DNA of 64,000 nt from Posidoniimonas polymericola. Lineage in GTDB: Bacteria; Planctomycetota; Planctomycetia; Pirellulales; Lacipirellulaceae. The notes under the pieces were generated by a model, which worked only from the letters and a program-made list of their open reading frames with translations, searched no databases and was not told where the DNA came from. The DNA lies in the NCBI RefSeq assembly GCF_007859935.1, contig NZ_SJPO01000007.1:310001-374000 (forward strand). Direction: 5' to 3'. Below, piece after piece: positions 20,701-29,317 of this stretch; positions within the stretch are counted from its first letter, which is position 1; every line of letters begins with the position of its first letter. A program made the translations under genes and the position numbers.

Positions 20701-22767
20701 GCGATTGGCCGCGAGCCCACGGAGGTACACGATTCCGGCCGGGGGATTCGCTTCGCCCGCAGGCAGGGCAGTCAGTTGCTGATCTGCATCGGCGGGTTTG
20801 CCGCCAAGCAGGTAGGCCCTGGCGAGGTTTCGAAGAGCGGGCCCAGAGTCCGGGCGGAGCCGGACGGCCCGTTCGAGCGTTTCGATCGCGGCTCCGAATT
20901 CTGTGTTCTCGAGCTGGGCCATCGCGGTGTTGGCCAGCAATTCGAACGACGCCTCCTCGCGATCCACAGTAATTGCAGTGTTGACCGCCTCGACGCGTGC
21001 CTGTTGAGACTTTCCGTCTGGCCAGAAAACCGTCAGGCTTTCTACCTTAGTGTGGTAGCCAAGCCCGAAGAACGCCGACGACTCCGATTGCGCCAGGTAG
21101 CTGCGGGTTGGCATGAGGGTGCGTCTTTGCGTGACGCCGCCGGCAACGAGCTCAATTTTCGCTCCGATGCCATGAGGGTTGCCCGCCTGGCCGTGTAAGT
21201 TGACCCGCAACCAGTTTCCGCCGAGTCTCTGGTCGTTCCGCAGCACCAGGGGCGGGCCTTCCACCTGCGTGATGACCAAGTCCAAGTCGCCGTCGGCGTC
21301 GAAGTCGGCCGATGCCGTCGCCCGCCCCACAATTGGGATCGCGAGATCGCCAATTTCTTCGGGCGCGATCGGCGTAAGGACCGGCCCCGTTCTCGCGCCG
21401 GTGTTCCAAAGCAGTTGCGACTGCTGCTTGTAAGTCTGATCGGGCTGAACCTCGCTGATGGTTTCTTCAAGGTGCCCGTTAGCGTGCAGCATGTCGACCC
21501 TACCGTCGAGGTCGAAGTCCTCAAACTGCAGCCCGAAGGTAAGGCTGTTAAGGGTTGGCCAGCCGATGCCGGCTCCCACAGTCTCGTCGACGAAAAAGCA
21601 ATCGGAGCCATCTTTCGCCGTGGTGAAGAGCTCGGTCATTTCGCCGGCGAAATTCGACACCGCAACGGAGAGTCGATTGTCGTTGTAGAGCCAGGCCGCA
21701 TCGACGCCCATTCCGCTGGTCGAGACCCCCGCGGCGTTGAGGGCGAAGCCGCGTGCCTCGCCTACCTCCTGGAACTTTCCGTGCTGGTTGTGAAAGAGGA
21801 AATGGCGAACGGTGTCGTTCGCTACGAAAATGTCGAGCCAGCCATCGTTGTCAAAGTCGACGAAGGTGACCGCCAACGCCTTGCCAAGAGGGGTGCCAGA
21901 TTCGGCGTTCGAGACGTGTATTCTTGCCTCTGCTGAAACGTCGGTGAATCTCCCGGCGTCATTCCGGTAGAGGAAACTGTGAGTGCCGTCGAAGTTTCCC
22001 GGGTGGGCGTAGGAGAGCCCTGTCCCTGGCACCCGCACCGTAGCGGCCTGATCACGCGTCCTGTCCCAAGCCACGTAGCTGCAGACGAACAGATCGAGGT
22101 CGCCGTCGTTGTCGTAGTCGAAGAACCCGGCACTGGTGGTCCACACATCGGCGTCCCCCAGGCCGCTGGCGGCGCCGCCAACCTCGGCGAAGACGCCGCC
22201 GTTGTTGCGATACAAATGGTCTGGTCCAACCGCGGTTACGTAGAGGTCGTCGTCGCCGTCGCCGTCGTAGTCGCCGATGGCGACTCCCTGGCCGTAGAAG
22301 TCTGCCACTAGGTTGGCAGCGTCGGTCACGTCGGTGAAGGCGCCATTGTTGTTCTGGTATAACTGCATGGCGCCGCTACCCGGTTGAGACTCAGTCGTTT
22401 CGTCCCACGGCCACGCTTTGCCGCTAATCAGTAGCAGATCTGGGTCGCCGTCGTTGTCGTAGTCGATCCAGCCACACCCGGAGCCACCGGACTCTGGCAG
22501 CATCTTCTCCCCGGTGGCGCCCCCCCTGTGAATAAAATCGACGCCACTCGACACCGAGACGTTGGTGAATGGAATGCTGGGGGTTGCGTCCGGAGCCGCG
22601 GACGGTTCCTCTTCCCGGTCGGGCGGATCGTTCTCAAACGGCCCGTTCTCTACTTGGGAGGCCTGCGGGCGGGAGCGAATGGTTGTTGCTAGCACCACTG
22701 CGGCCACAGCCGCGGCCCCTACTACAATGGCTAGCCATTTTGTCGACTTTGAGTTTGGCCTGCTCAT
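17725..22767 (-). CDS. Giant FG-GAP (ASPIC/UnbV)-TPR-FG-GAP mosaic protein, membrane-anchored
   Basis: 1680 residues. An N-terminal hydrophobic segment (about 11-30) is an uncleaved anchor or signal. A first seven-bladed FG-GAP/VCBS propeller of the CRTAC1 type (about 68-520, loops such as 'DYDNDGDPDLLLI' and 'DYDGDGDDDLYVT') is followed by an ASPIC/UnbV domain (about 535-610, 'NWLRVNLHGQAGNPHGIGA', 'LTVFWPDGK'), TPR repeats (about 625-790), a second VCBS/ASPIC region (about 840-1250), and a distinct C-terminal region starting 'CPFLYAWVDNSWQFVTDLLG'. The latter recurs in planctomycete proteins of this architecture, but its function is unknown. The stop/start overlap of 4 bases with the upstream amidase gene means the two are translationally coupled. 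No catalytic site is seen. Confidence 0.85.
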   Translation of the reverse strand: MSRPNSKSTKWLAIVVGAAAVAAVVLATTIRSRPQASQVENGPFENDPPDREEEPSAAPDATPSIPFTNVSVSSGVDFIHRGGATGEKMLPESGGSGCGWIDYDNDGDPDLLLISGKAWPWDETTESQPGSGAMQLYQNNNGAFTDVTDAANLVADFYGQGVAIGDYDGDGDDDLYVTAVGPDHLYRNNGGVFAEVGGAASGLGDADVWTTSAGFFDYDNDGDLDLFVCSYVAWDRTRDQAATVRVPGTGLSYAHPGNFDGTHSFLYRNDAGRFTDVSAEARIHVSNAESGTPLGKALAVTFVDFDNDGWLDIFVANDTVRHFLFHNQHGKFQEVGEARGFALNAAGVSTSGMGVDAAWLYNDNRLSVAVSNFAGEMTELFTTAKDGSDCFFVDETVGAGIGWPTLNSLTFGLQFEDFDLDGRVDMLHANGHLEETISEVQPDQTYKQQSQLLWNTGARTGPVLTPIAPEEIGDLAIPIVGRATASADFDADGDLDLVITQVEGPPLVLRNDQRLGGNWLRVNLHGQAGNPHGIGAKIELVAGGVTQRRTLMPTRSYLAQSESSAFFGLGYHTKVESLTVFWPDGKSQQARVEAVNTAITVDREEASFELLANTAMAQLENTEFGAAIETLERAVRLRPDSGPALRNLARAYLLGGKPADADQQLTALPAGEANPPAGIVYLRGLAANRLSQPEQAVEYFREAVKLAPKEPTLHFQYALSLAATGKTDEAVGELEKTADLDPIHGGAQYQLAAFSRKAGKTDDFRRYMRDYQRIRKLKGAADALALEVCRYTKPEPMLQLESSAVRGAPVDLKWEASAPAGVPELLALAVVSMSDDGVYQYAGLTAESELVAFEWGADSGYQELAHTDRLFDEQPDSATLTVGNAIVDSPVRNKLQPEVGDFSEIALVTPAGGRLFRYTPDLGFTDLTTESKLKDATGTVAKWTDLDHDGDIDLCVGGPEGLTVWRNNGDKTFVNATSEFGLKDVGPCDDFIAVDLDGVNLGADLIVVGGDRPRLYRNAYGGGFAAEPETAPTWPDAHVLVADDLDNDGLPELVFFAPNKVVIADASGEVVQTLEILQTNINAAAIIDADNDGRLDLASAGNVEGEPTVCVWRNLGGRFDAQPSRIPLPKVCRDRGLQALDFANDGKTDLVALFGDGDASVLKNATPTANRQLKLVIRSYAGHPSSIGVRVQVKRERFVASRWTQAELPIEIGVDSIDKADAIQTLWPNGVARNEIGKPLSGEPLRITIIEFVRTSSCPFLYAWVDNSWQFVTDLLGAAPLNVSVARGVPMPPDPDELYVLGAIQQFADSQQRVKLRITSELREAVYLDAAHLLAVDHPTGSKVVSYDRATTSPSTGERFALVRILTPVQSAVDSTGVDCTAILAKIDGVYSSPGSLLQYPAVGYTRPHAIEFSFGDLPTDRDLSLVLTGWFRFGDSSTNIAASQRSDLAPLWPILEAAADGGEYHIVDSAIGFPTGNTKSIVCDLRGKLPANATRFRLSTSFEVRWDQIALADSVSSDSAAARAIPVKNAELHWHGFAALPQPSLDRPQVPDLTRISNRPHWFTSLEGWCTRYGQVSPLLTAVDDQIAILNSGDGVTLEFDASHLPAIADGKQRTLLLFNHGWIKEENPNSLPDRNVSPFPGSDAPDQDPENDWQAIYNTRWVPRNRFGEDHSETRGSK

Positions 22768-24263
22768 TGTGCACCGCTCCCGCTCGTCAGTTGTTGGCGC
22801 GTTCCTTCAACTAGGCGTTGCTGCACGTCCTGCAGATCTTGCGACCAGGGACTTGCCTGCTCAATTCGACCGCAAACGCTGATGACGTGCTCGTCAGCAA
22901 AACGCCGACCAACGACCTGCATGCCTACTGGGAGGCCGCCCGCTGATAGCCCAGCAGGGATCGACGCAGCCGGATGGCCCGTGAAGTTGAAGGGGTGGGT
23001 CAGGCACCACCCAATCAATCGCTCCACGGGTCTTCCCGCGACCGTCGCGGGACCGAGAGTGGCCCCGTCATTGCCGTTCGGCTCCGGCAACGCGCCCACC
23101 GTTGGGGTAAGCAGGACATCGTAGTTGGTGAAGACCGATCGAAGCGACTGCCAGACAAGCGTCCGCTGCCTATCGTCGCGAGAGGCCTGCAATGCGGTTT
23201 CGGAACGCGCGGATGCGACCATAGCGTGGATCTGTTCCGGGATATCATCTGGACGCTCCCTGAGCAGATCTACCCCAGATGCCTCCATCGCGTCAAACAT
23301 CCCAAGGTAGAGTCGGCCTACCTGTCGAACCCAAAGATCGGCCAGCTCTGCTTGGTCGAGCGGAAGTCGGAAGTCGACGGCTTCCACATTCAAGCCTGAT
23401 TGAGAGAGTTTCCACACAGTTCGTGCGACGCAGTCGCGGACCTCCGGCTCGACGGCAAACACGCCCATGTCAGGGCTGAAAGCGATCTTAAGCTTGGACG
23501 GATCGGACTGCACCGCGCTCGGCAGGTCCATGCCATCGATCGGCAAGCTGAACGGGTCCCCGGGGTGGGGTCCCGACATCACCTGGGCCATAAGTGCGGC
23601 GTCTCTTACGGTGGCGGCGAGCGGACCCGCGTGGACAAACGGCGAGGTAGTCCCAAACGCGTTTGGGCCGCCGGTATTGGGAACCCGGCCGTAGGTCGCC
23701 TTGAAGCCGACGACCCCGCACCACGCGGCTGGGATCCGAATTGAGCCTCCTGCGTCCGATCCCTGCGCAAGCGGGACCATGCCCGCGGCGACGGCGGCGG
23801 CGCTGCCGCCAGACGATCCCCCCGCATTCCGGGCGAGATCAAATGGCGTCGACGTCGGACCGTACAGCAGGTTATCGGTAATCCCTTTGTGACCAAACTC
23901 AGGCGTGTTCGTCTTGCCGACGATGATCGCGCCCGCGTCTTCTAGTCGCTGTATGTGGGCGGAGGTTTCACTGGCGACGAACGCCGCCATCGCCCGGCAC
24001 CCGAATGTGTTGCCGACGCCCGCTTTAAAATCGAACAAGTCTTTGGCGAGCAATGGGATTCCATGAAGCGGCCCGCGCCAATGGTTGGTATGCGCATGGC
24101 GGTCGAGTTCAACCGCGTTTTCGAGCGCTTGTTCGAACAGCGGCAGCACCACGGCGTTGACCACCGGGTCAAGAAGCTCGATTCGAGCGATCGCCTCTCG
24201 AGTTGCTTCGAGGGCAGACACACTGCGGGAACGCAATCGTCGAGCTAGCTCAGTAGCATCCAT
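22764..24263 (-). CDS. Amidase signature family hydrolase
   Basis: 499 residues of the amidase signature family. The Ser-cisSer-Lys triad is intact: K74 in 'GIPLLAKDLFDF', S151 in 'NAGGSSGGSAAAVA' and nucleophile S174 in 'GSDAGGSIRIPAAWCG'. No signal peptide is seen, so it should be cytoplasmic. The family hydrolyses a wide range of amides (GatA being one branch); with no gatB or gatC nearby and a divergent C-terminus, this is a general amidase rather than a Glu-tRNA amidotransferase subunit. It is the first gene of a two-gene unit with the 1680-residue FG-GAP protein, overlapping it as ATGA, a surprising partnership of a cytoplasmic enzyme with an envelope protein. Confidence 0.85.
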   Translation of the reverse strand: MDATELARRLRSRSVSALEATREAIARIELLDPVVNAVVLPLFEQALENAVELDRHAHTNHWRGPLHGIPLLAKDLFDFKAGVGNTFGCRAMAAFVASETSAHIQRLEDAGAIIVGKTNTPEFGHKGITDNLLYGPTSTPFDLARNAGGSSGGSAAAVAAGMVPLAQGSDAGGSIRIPAAWCGVVGFKATYGRVPNTGGPNAFGTTSPFVHAGPLAATVRDAALMAQVMSGPHPGDPFSLPIDGMDLPSAVQSDPSKLKIAFSPDMGVFAVEPEVRDCVARTVWKLSQSGLNVEAVDFRLPLDQAELADLWVRQVGRLYLGMFDAMEASGVDLLRERPDDIPEQIHAMVASARSETALQASRDDRQRTLVWQSLRSVFTNYDVLLTPTVGALPEPNGNDGATLGPATVAGRPVERLIGWCLTHPFNFTGHPAASIPAGLSAGGLPVGMQVVGRRFADEHVISVCGRIEQASPWSQDLQDVQQRLVEGTRQQLTSGSGAQ

Positions 24264-24640
24264 GAGAAACAGTCTACTCCGTCGTTAGGCGGTGGTTCCC
24301 GCCTCGATCTGCGGTTAAGCCGATGATGATGCTGGCAGTTAATGTAATCAAGGGCGGCAGACATCGGGGGAGATAACGGCGCAGCGCGGCGTCTCAGAAC
24401 ACCCCGATCAACGGCTCCGGGAAATAATTGACGTTGTGCACAAGATTAGTTATTCTGTCCAGCGTCAATTGGAAGAATTGGTCAGATATCCGGCCAGTGT
24501 GTCCTTCGCCGAATACCCGTTTGGAATAGAGCAGCGTTACGCCGCGGGCCCGCCAGCCATGGCCTTTCACGGTCAATTCGGCTGTTGTGGGGGGCTATTC
24601 ATCGGCGTAGTCTCTGAGTCGTGAGCTGCTGGGAGCATAC
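24264..24640. other. Divergent control region between amidase and LEPR protein genes
   Basis: 377 bases without a gene, between divergently transcribed units. It contains the candidate promoter and palindrome described at 24428-24456, which leaves a leader of about 180 bases before the ATG at 24641. GGGAG lies 5 bases before that ATG. I see no clear promoter for the amidase gene on the minus strand. Confidence 0.45.
24428..24456 (+). promoter_or_regulatory. Promoter with TTGTGCACAA palindrome, LEPR peptidase operon
   Basis: TTGACG (24428-24433), a 17-base spacer and TATTCT (24451-24456) form a good sigma-70-like promoter. The spacer begins with the perfect palindrome TTGTGCACAA (24434-24443), which has the GT-N2-AC core typical of GntR-family operators. 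The same 10-mer occurs at 45575, and close variants are at 36260 and 61742. Confidence 0.5.
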
Positions 24641-27600
24641 ATGTTCAGAGGCGAGAGACTTGCGAACCGGCGGGCCGCTGGGAGGTCCGGCTGGTTTGAA
24701 CCATTGGAACCACGAGTGTTGCTGGCTGGGGACCCGGTGGCCGAGTGGCGGTTTGACTCCACCGCCGGCACGGTCCTCGTCGACTCTGCCGGGACCGCCG
24801 ACGGCGTTGTGACTGGCTCGTCTGTCTACAATCCAACTGCAAGCGGTCTCGTAAACGTGATGCCGGTGTGGACCGCCTCCAATCCGACCCAATGGGGCGG
24901 CGGTACGCAGAATGGCGCCTTGCGTCTGTTCAGCGACACTGACGGGGCCATCGTTGACGCCAGCGACGCCCCGCCCTTCACCTCAGTCAGCTTTTGGTTC
25001 AAGGCGGATACGACCAACCCTACTCGTTACAACTCTACTAACGCGAACGGTGGCAGCACGAGCGGCACGCCGGTCGCCATGCCGCTCTTCGAATCGGGCT
25101 CCAGCACCAGCGGCGTCAGCATCTACCTCTATAACGACCGGCTCTACGTCGGCGCGTGGAACTCCAGCATCCCTGGCTGGTCCAGCGGTTCGTGGCTTTA
25201 TACCGCACAGCACGCGGTCGTGGCCGGGCGTTGGCACCACGTTGTGCTATCAATCGACCCCAGTAGTTCGCCGCAGGCAGGAGGCATGGTGGGATACCTG
25301 GACGCCGCCGCGTTCGGCGCAGCCAGCGGCGCCACGGTTGCGGGCAACGCTTCTCTAGCGTTTGGCCGAGCCGACGGGTCCACGCGGTTCTTGCTGGGAA
25401 CGGGCGGAAGCTCGGTGCCTGGCAACAGTTCCCCCAGCAGCGGCAACCATCGCGGGTTTGCTGGGTACTTGGACGAAGCCCGCCTTTACGACGAGCCGCT
25501 CTCCGCGGCAGAAGTACTAGAGATTTACGAAGCTACCGGCCCCGCCGAGGCAGAGGAAGCGTGGTTGATCCGCGACTCGGGCCGGGCCGCTGTGATCGGC
25601 CGCTTTCGATTTTCCGGCCAGCTCGCCAGCGAGCACTTTGTCTTCAAATGGGGCCCGGACCTGCCCAGTGCGATGCAGCCGGTCACGACTTACATCCAGC
25701 AGAACCTCAACCGTCTGGAGATGGCCTGGGACATCATCGTCGACCAGGCCGGTATGGCGGCGCCGTCGGCTCGCGATGGCGTTAACTACAAGATAAACGC
25801 GTACATTCTAGACACCGGGTTGTGGTGGGTGGACGCCAACGGCGGGACGTTCTCCGGCGCGTACGCGGGTCCGGACCCGACCGGGTTTTCCGCGCTGTAT
25901 GTCTCGCCTTGGGCCCTGGCCCAGCACCAGAGCCCGAGGAGCATCTACGTAGAACCCTGGGGCCAGGTGGCCAACACGACCACCACGCCGCACGAGTTTA
26001 CCCACGTGCTTCAGAGCGAGTCTGGCGGATTTGGGGCGAGCGACTACTCCGGACCTTTCTACGAGGCCCACGCCAATTTCGGCGCGTCGCTGGTAGACGC
26101 CTACGACACAGGCAACTATCGGGCAGAAATCACCGCTCGGAGCTCAATCAACGGCCGTTACGGCGAACGGCGGCACCGCTACTCCATGGCGACCGATTTC
26201 CGTTACCAGGCTCACCCATTCCTTAACTACCTGACCGAGCTCACTGGCTTCGGCGACTCGTTCGTGACGTCCGGCCTGTGGTCAGACCCCGACGCCCAGG
26301 GGGCCGGTAAAGACCCGTGGCAGGTGCTACGGAACAACTTTGCTTCCGACGAAGAGTTTGCGAGGATTTACGCCGAGTATGTCGCCAGCAGCGTCACCTA
26401 CAAGACCTTGTACGGCGGGGCCTTGTTGTCGGGGCTGCCGGCGATTCCAACTCACGACACCGAGCAGCGACTGTTCCGCACCTACCTCGAGCCCGTGGCC
26501 TCGAGCCCAGGGTGGTTCCAAGTCCCCGAGCAGGACGCCCCAGAGCAGTACGGTTCCAACATCATCAGGCTCAGCCCGGTTGACCGGGTAGCCGGCCAGG
26601 CGCACGTGGTAGAAGTTGATTTAGACGGGTACGTTCTGCCCGGTCAGTCGAGCGGGGTGTACGCCACGCTGGTGGCGATTAGGGGAACGGGGTCATCGGT
26701 TGAGGAACGCTACAGCAATTCCTGGCAGGGCGGCAAGATGGTCTTCACGCTGCAGCCCGACGAGACCGACCTGTACCTCGCTGTGACGGCGATCCCGTCG
26801 GTTCACAAGAACTACATCTGGTCACACCCGTTCCACCCGGCCGGGAACATTGGTTACGGGCTTGATCGGTTCCCCTACCGCGTTTCATTCGACGGCGTGG
26901 CGCCCGCTCGGTCGGAGGATGCCGGGGAACGCCCGGCGCCGAGCGGCAACGCGGTTCGGCATATCAACCCGGACGGTTCAGTCGGGGGGTGGAAGACCGT
27001 AGCGGTTGCTTCGACGGTGTATCTGGGACCGAACGTCTGGGTAACCGGCGGCCTGCTCCGCGAGAACGCCCGAATCGAGGACTATGCGACCATCACCGGC
27101 GGGTTGATTGCAGGCGACGCGCTCGTCTACGGCCACGCCACGGTGACCTCGGGCAGCGTACGCGAGAACGCGAGCATAGGCGATTACGCGACGATCTCCG
27201 GAGGCGCGGTTTCTGGAGACGCGCAAGTCACGGGCGACGCGCTGGTCCTGGGCGGGCAGATTCGCGGCCAGGCGTTGGTGACCGACTACGCCACCATCCT
27301 CGGCGGCAACACCGTGGTTGCCGGCCAGACGGTTGTGAAAGGGTATGGCGTCGTCGACAACGCCGACATGCAGGGTAACGCCCTGGTCATGTCATCGGGG
27401 TTGGCGGCGGGCACAGGGTTGGTGACCGACCGAGGGGTCCAGTTCAATGGGGAGCCTTCAGCCCAGGAGGCGCCCCTTGTGAACACACAGTACAACAACC
27501 TGTTTGCACGCTACACATTCGACACGCAGGACGACAACGTCGTTTGGGACGCCTTCAACACCACCTACGGCTGGATGAGCAGCACGCCAGCAAGCTGGTC

Positions 27601-29284
27601 GGCGCCGTCGGGAGTAAGCGGTTTGTCGGGCGTACTCGGATTCGGCGGCGACGATCAGTATGTCGAGCTGTCGACGGAGCTGGTTTCGCTCAACGATCAG
27701 ACGATCCAACTCTGGGCGCGTTGGGACGGCTCGGGCGATGTCGATCAGAAGCTGTTCGAATTCGCACGGAACGCAGGCAATTACCTGTACCTCCAGCCGA
27801 CTTCGGCCCAGGGGGGCGTAAAGCTTGAGATCGCGGTGGACGGCGTGGTAAGGACGCTATACGCCGTCGAGCCGCTGACGCCCGGCGAGTGGCAGCACGT
27901 CGCGGTTACTTTCGAGGACGACAAGGCAACCCTGTGGGTAAACGGTGCGGCGGTGGCTGCCAAGACCTCGGTCACCATGGACCCGCACCAGGTCCGCGCA
28001 ACCTCGGCCTTGCTCGGTCGGGGGTTGGCAGCGGGGAGTGGCTTCAGGGGCGAAGTCGACAATGTCTTGGTCTATTCCGATGCGAGGACCGGCGCTGAGC
28101 TTCTCACCGATGTCCGACAGGTCTTAGGGGGCTCCTACACGCCTGGCGTTGCGGCGGAAATCGACCACGACCCGGGCGACTACAACCGAGACGGTCGCGT
28201 TGACGCGGCTGACTACTCCCAGTGGCGCGATCAGGGGGGCGCCGTGGTCGATCACCGCGGCGCTGGGGCCGACGGCGACTACAGCGGAGTCGTCGACGCG
28301 GGCGACTACGCCGTGTGGCGGTCGCACTTCGGCGTGACGACACCGGAGGGGCAAGGTGTGATGCCGGAAACGGACAACGAGTTGCTGGTCGCTCACTACA
28401 AGTTTGATGGAGACGCTTCGGACAGCGTCCAGCAGAACGACGCGGCGACCTCAGGTGGACCCGGCTACACTAGTGGGGTGGATGGCCTGGCTATCGACCT
28501 TGACGGCGTAAACGACGTTGTGACGCTGCCGTCGGACATCGCCGACCACGACGATATCACGGTGGCCACGTGGGTCTACTGGGACGGGGGCGGCGTCTGG
28601 CAACGCATCTTCGACTTCGGGAATGGTACGAACGAGTACATGTTCCTGACGCCGGCAGCCGGCGGCGGGACATCGATGAGGTTCGCGATCACGGTCGGGA
28701 GCAATGGGGCCGAGCAGGTGTTGGAGGCGCCCGCCATCGCGCCCGGAGTTTGGACGCACGTTGCGGTCACGCTGGAGGGCGATCTTGGCATGCTCTATGT
28801 CAACGGCGCCGTCGCCGACGCCGACACTGTTACCCTGAACCCCAGTAGCTTCGCACCAGCCTTCAACTACATCGGAGAGAGTCAGTGGCCGGACCCCTTG
28901 TTTAACGGACGCATTGATGACTTTCGAATCTACAACTACGCCCTGTCAGGCGGTGAAGTTGGGGCCTTGGCCGCGGCTGCCCCCGCAGCCGCCCAGACCG
29001 CTGACGGCCAGCAGAATTCACTGCTTGCCCTATTAGCCGGACCGACGATCGATTTGGCCTACGAGGTAGTGGATGCGGCATTCGAGTCTCCGGTCCCACC
29101 GGTTGACCCACCCGGAGGCGAGTACTTGGCGTCGCTTACTATTGAGATCCAGCGGCGGCGGCAGCTACTGATCCTGGCAGGCCGCCCCGCGTCCCAACAC
29201 GATGCGTACTTTGAAGAATCACTTGAGCCGGACGAAGGCTCGACTCTAGAGAATCCTGTTTTGGGCAGCGTCTTTCAACGCTGA
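24641..29284 (+). CDS. LEPR-XLL secreted metallopeptidase-like/LamG/dockerin giant protein
   Basis: 1547 residues. The N-terminus carries the planctomycete LEPR-XLL signal ('FEPLEPRVLLAG'). It is followed by a LamG domain (about 35-300), a metallopeptidase-like region (about 320-640) with HExxH 'PHEFTHVLQ' (H451, E452, H455) and a possible third ligand E475 in 'FYEAHANFG', then a region of hexapeptide-like repeats (about 790-930, repeating '-x-ENA-x-I-x-DYATI-x-GG-'). A second LamG (about 950-1160), a dockerin-like pair ('DYNRDGRVDAADYSQWR' near 1180) and a third LamG (about 1247-1440) complete it. The peptidase part resembles DUF6055. The ATG has GGGAG 5 bases upstream. It is 33 bases before a GH127 gene on the same strand, so the two form an operon. 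Confidence 0.78.
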   Translation: MFRGERLANRRAAGRSGWFEPLEPRVLLAGDPVAEWRFDSTAGTVLVDSAGTADGVVTGSSVYNPTASGLVNVMPVWTASNPTQWGGGTQNGALRLFSDTDGAIVDASDAPPFTSVSFWFKADTTNPTRYNSTNANGGSTSGTPVAMPLFESGSSTSGVSIYLYNDRLYVGAWNSSIPGWSSGSWLYTAQHAVVAGRWHHVVLSIDPSSSPQAGGMVGYLDAAAFGAASGATVAGNASLAFGRADGSTRFLLGTGGSSVPGNSSPSSGNHRGFAGYLDEARLYDEPLSAAEVLEIYEATGPAEAEEAWLIRDSGRAAVIGRFRFSGQLASEHFVFKWGPDLPSAMQPVTTYIQQNLNRLEMAWDIIVDQAGMAAPSARDGVNYKINAYILDTGLWWVDANGGTFSGAYAGPDPTGFSALYVSPWALAQHQSPRSIYVEPWGQVANTTTTPHEFTHVLQSESGGFGASDYSGPFYEAHANFGASLVDAYDTGNYRAEITARSSINGRYGERRHRYSMATDFRYQAHPFLNYLTELTGFGDSFVTSGLWSDPDAQGAGKDPWQVLRNNFASDEEFARIYAEYVASSVTYKTLYGGALLSGLPAIPTHDTEQRLFRTYLEPVASSPGWFQVPEQDAPEQYGSNIIRLSPVDRVAGQAHVVEVDLDGYVLPGQSSGVYATLVAIRGTGSSVEERYSNSWQGGKMVFTLQPDETDLYLAVTAIPSVHKNYIWSHPFHPAGNIGYGLDRFPYRVSFDGVAPARSEDAGERPAPSGNAVRHINPDGSVGGWKTVAVASTVYLGPNVWVTGGLLRENARIEDYATITGGLIAGDALVYGHATVTSGSVRENASIGDYATISGGAVSGDAQVTGDALVLGGQIRGQALVTDYATILGGNTVVAGQTVVKGYGVVDNADMQGNALVMSSGLAAGTGLVTDRGVQFNGEPSAQEAPLVNTQYNNLFARYTFDTQDDNVVWDAFNTTYGWMSSTPASWSAPSGVSGLSGVLGFGGDDQYVELSTELVSLNDQTIQLWARWDGSGDVDQKLFEFARNAGNYLYLQPTSAQGGVKLEIAVDGVVRTLYAVEPLTPGEWQHVAVTFEDDKATLWVNGAAVAAKTSVTMDPHQVRATSALLGRGLAAGSGFRGEVDNVLVYSDARTGAELLTDVRQVLGGSYTPGVAAEIDHDPGDYNRDGRVDAADYSQWRDQGGAVVDHRGAGADGDYSGVVDAGDYAVWRSHFGVTTPEGQGVMPETDNELLVAHYKFDGDASDSVQQNDAATSGGPGYTSGVDGLAIDLDGVNDVVTLPSDIADHDDITVATWVYWDGGGVWQRIFDFGNGTNEYMFLTPAAGGGTSMRFAITVGSNGAEQVLEAPAIAPGVWTHVAVTLEGDLGMLYVNGAVADADTVTLNPSSFAPAFNYIGESQWPDPLFNGRIDDFRIYNYALSGGEVGALAAAAPAAAQTADGQQNSLLALLAGPTIDLAYEVVDAAFESPVPPVDPPGGEYLASLTIEIQRRRQLLILAGRPASQHDAYFEESLEPDEGSTLENPVLGSVFQR

Positions 29285-29317
29285 TCAGATTCAACAAGCC
29301 CGCGTAGGGAAAGACAG

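Noticed and set aside
22767-22776. TTGTGCACCG, an 8 of 10 match to the shared palindrome
   Set aside because: It lies in the coding overlap of the amidase and FG-GAP genes with no promoter next to it.
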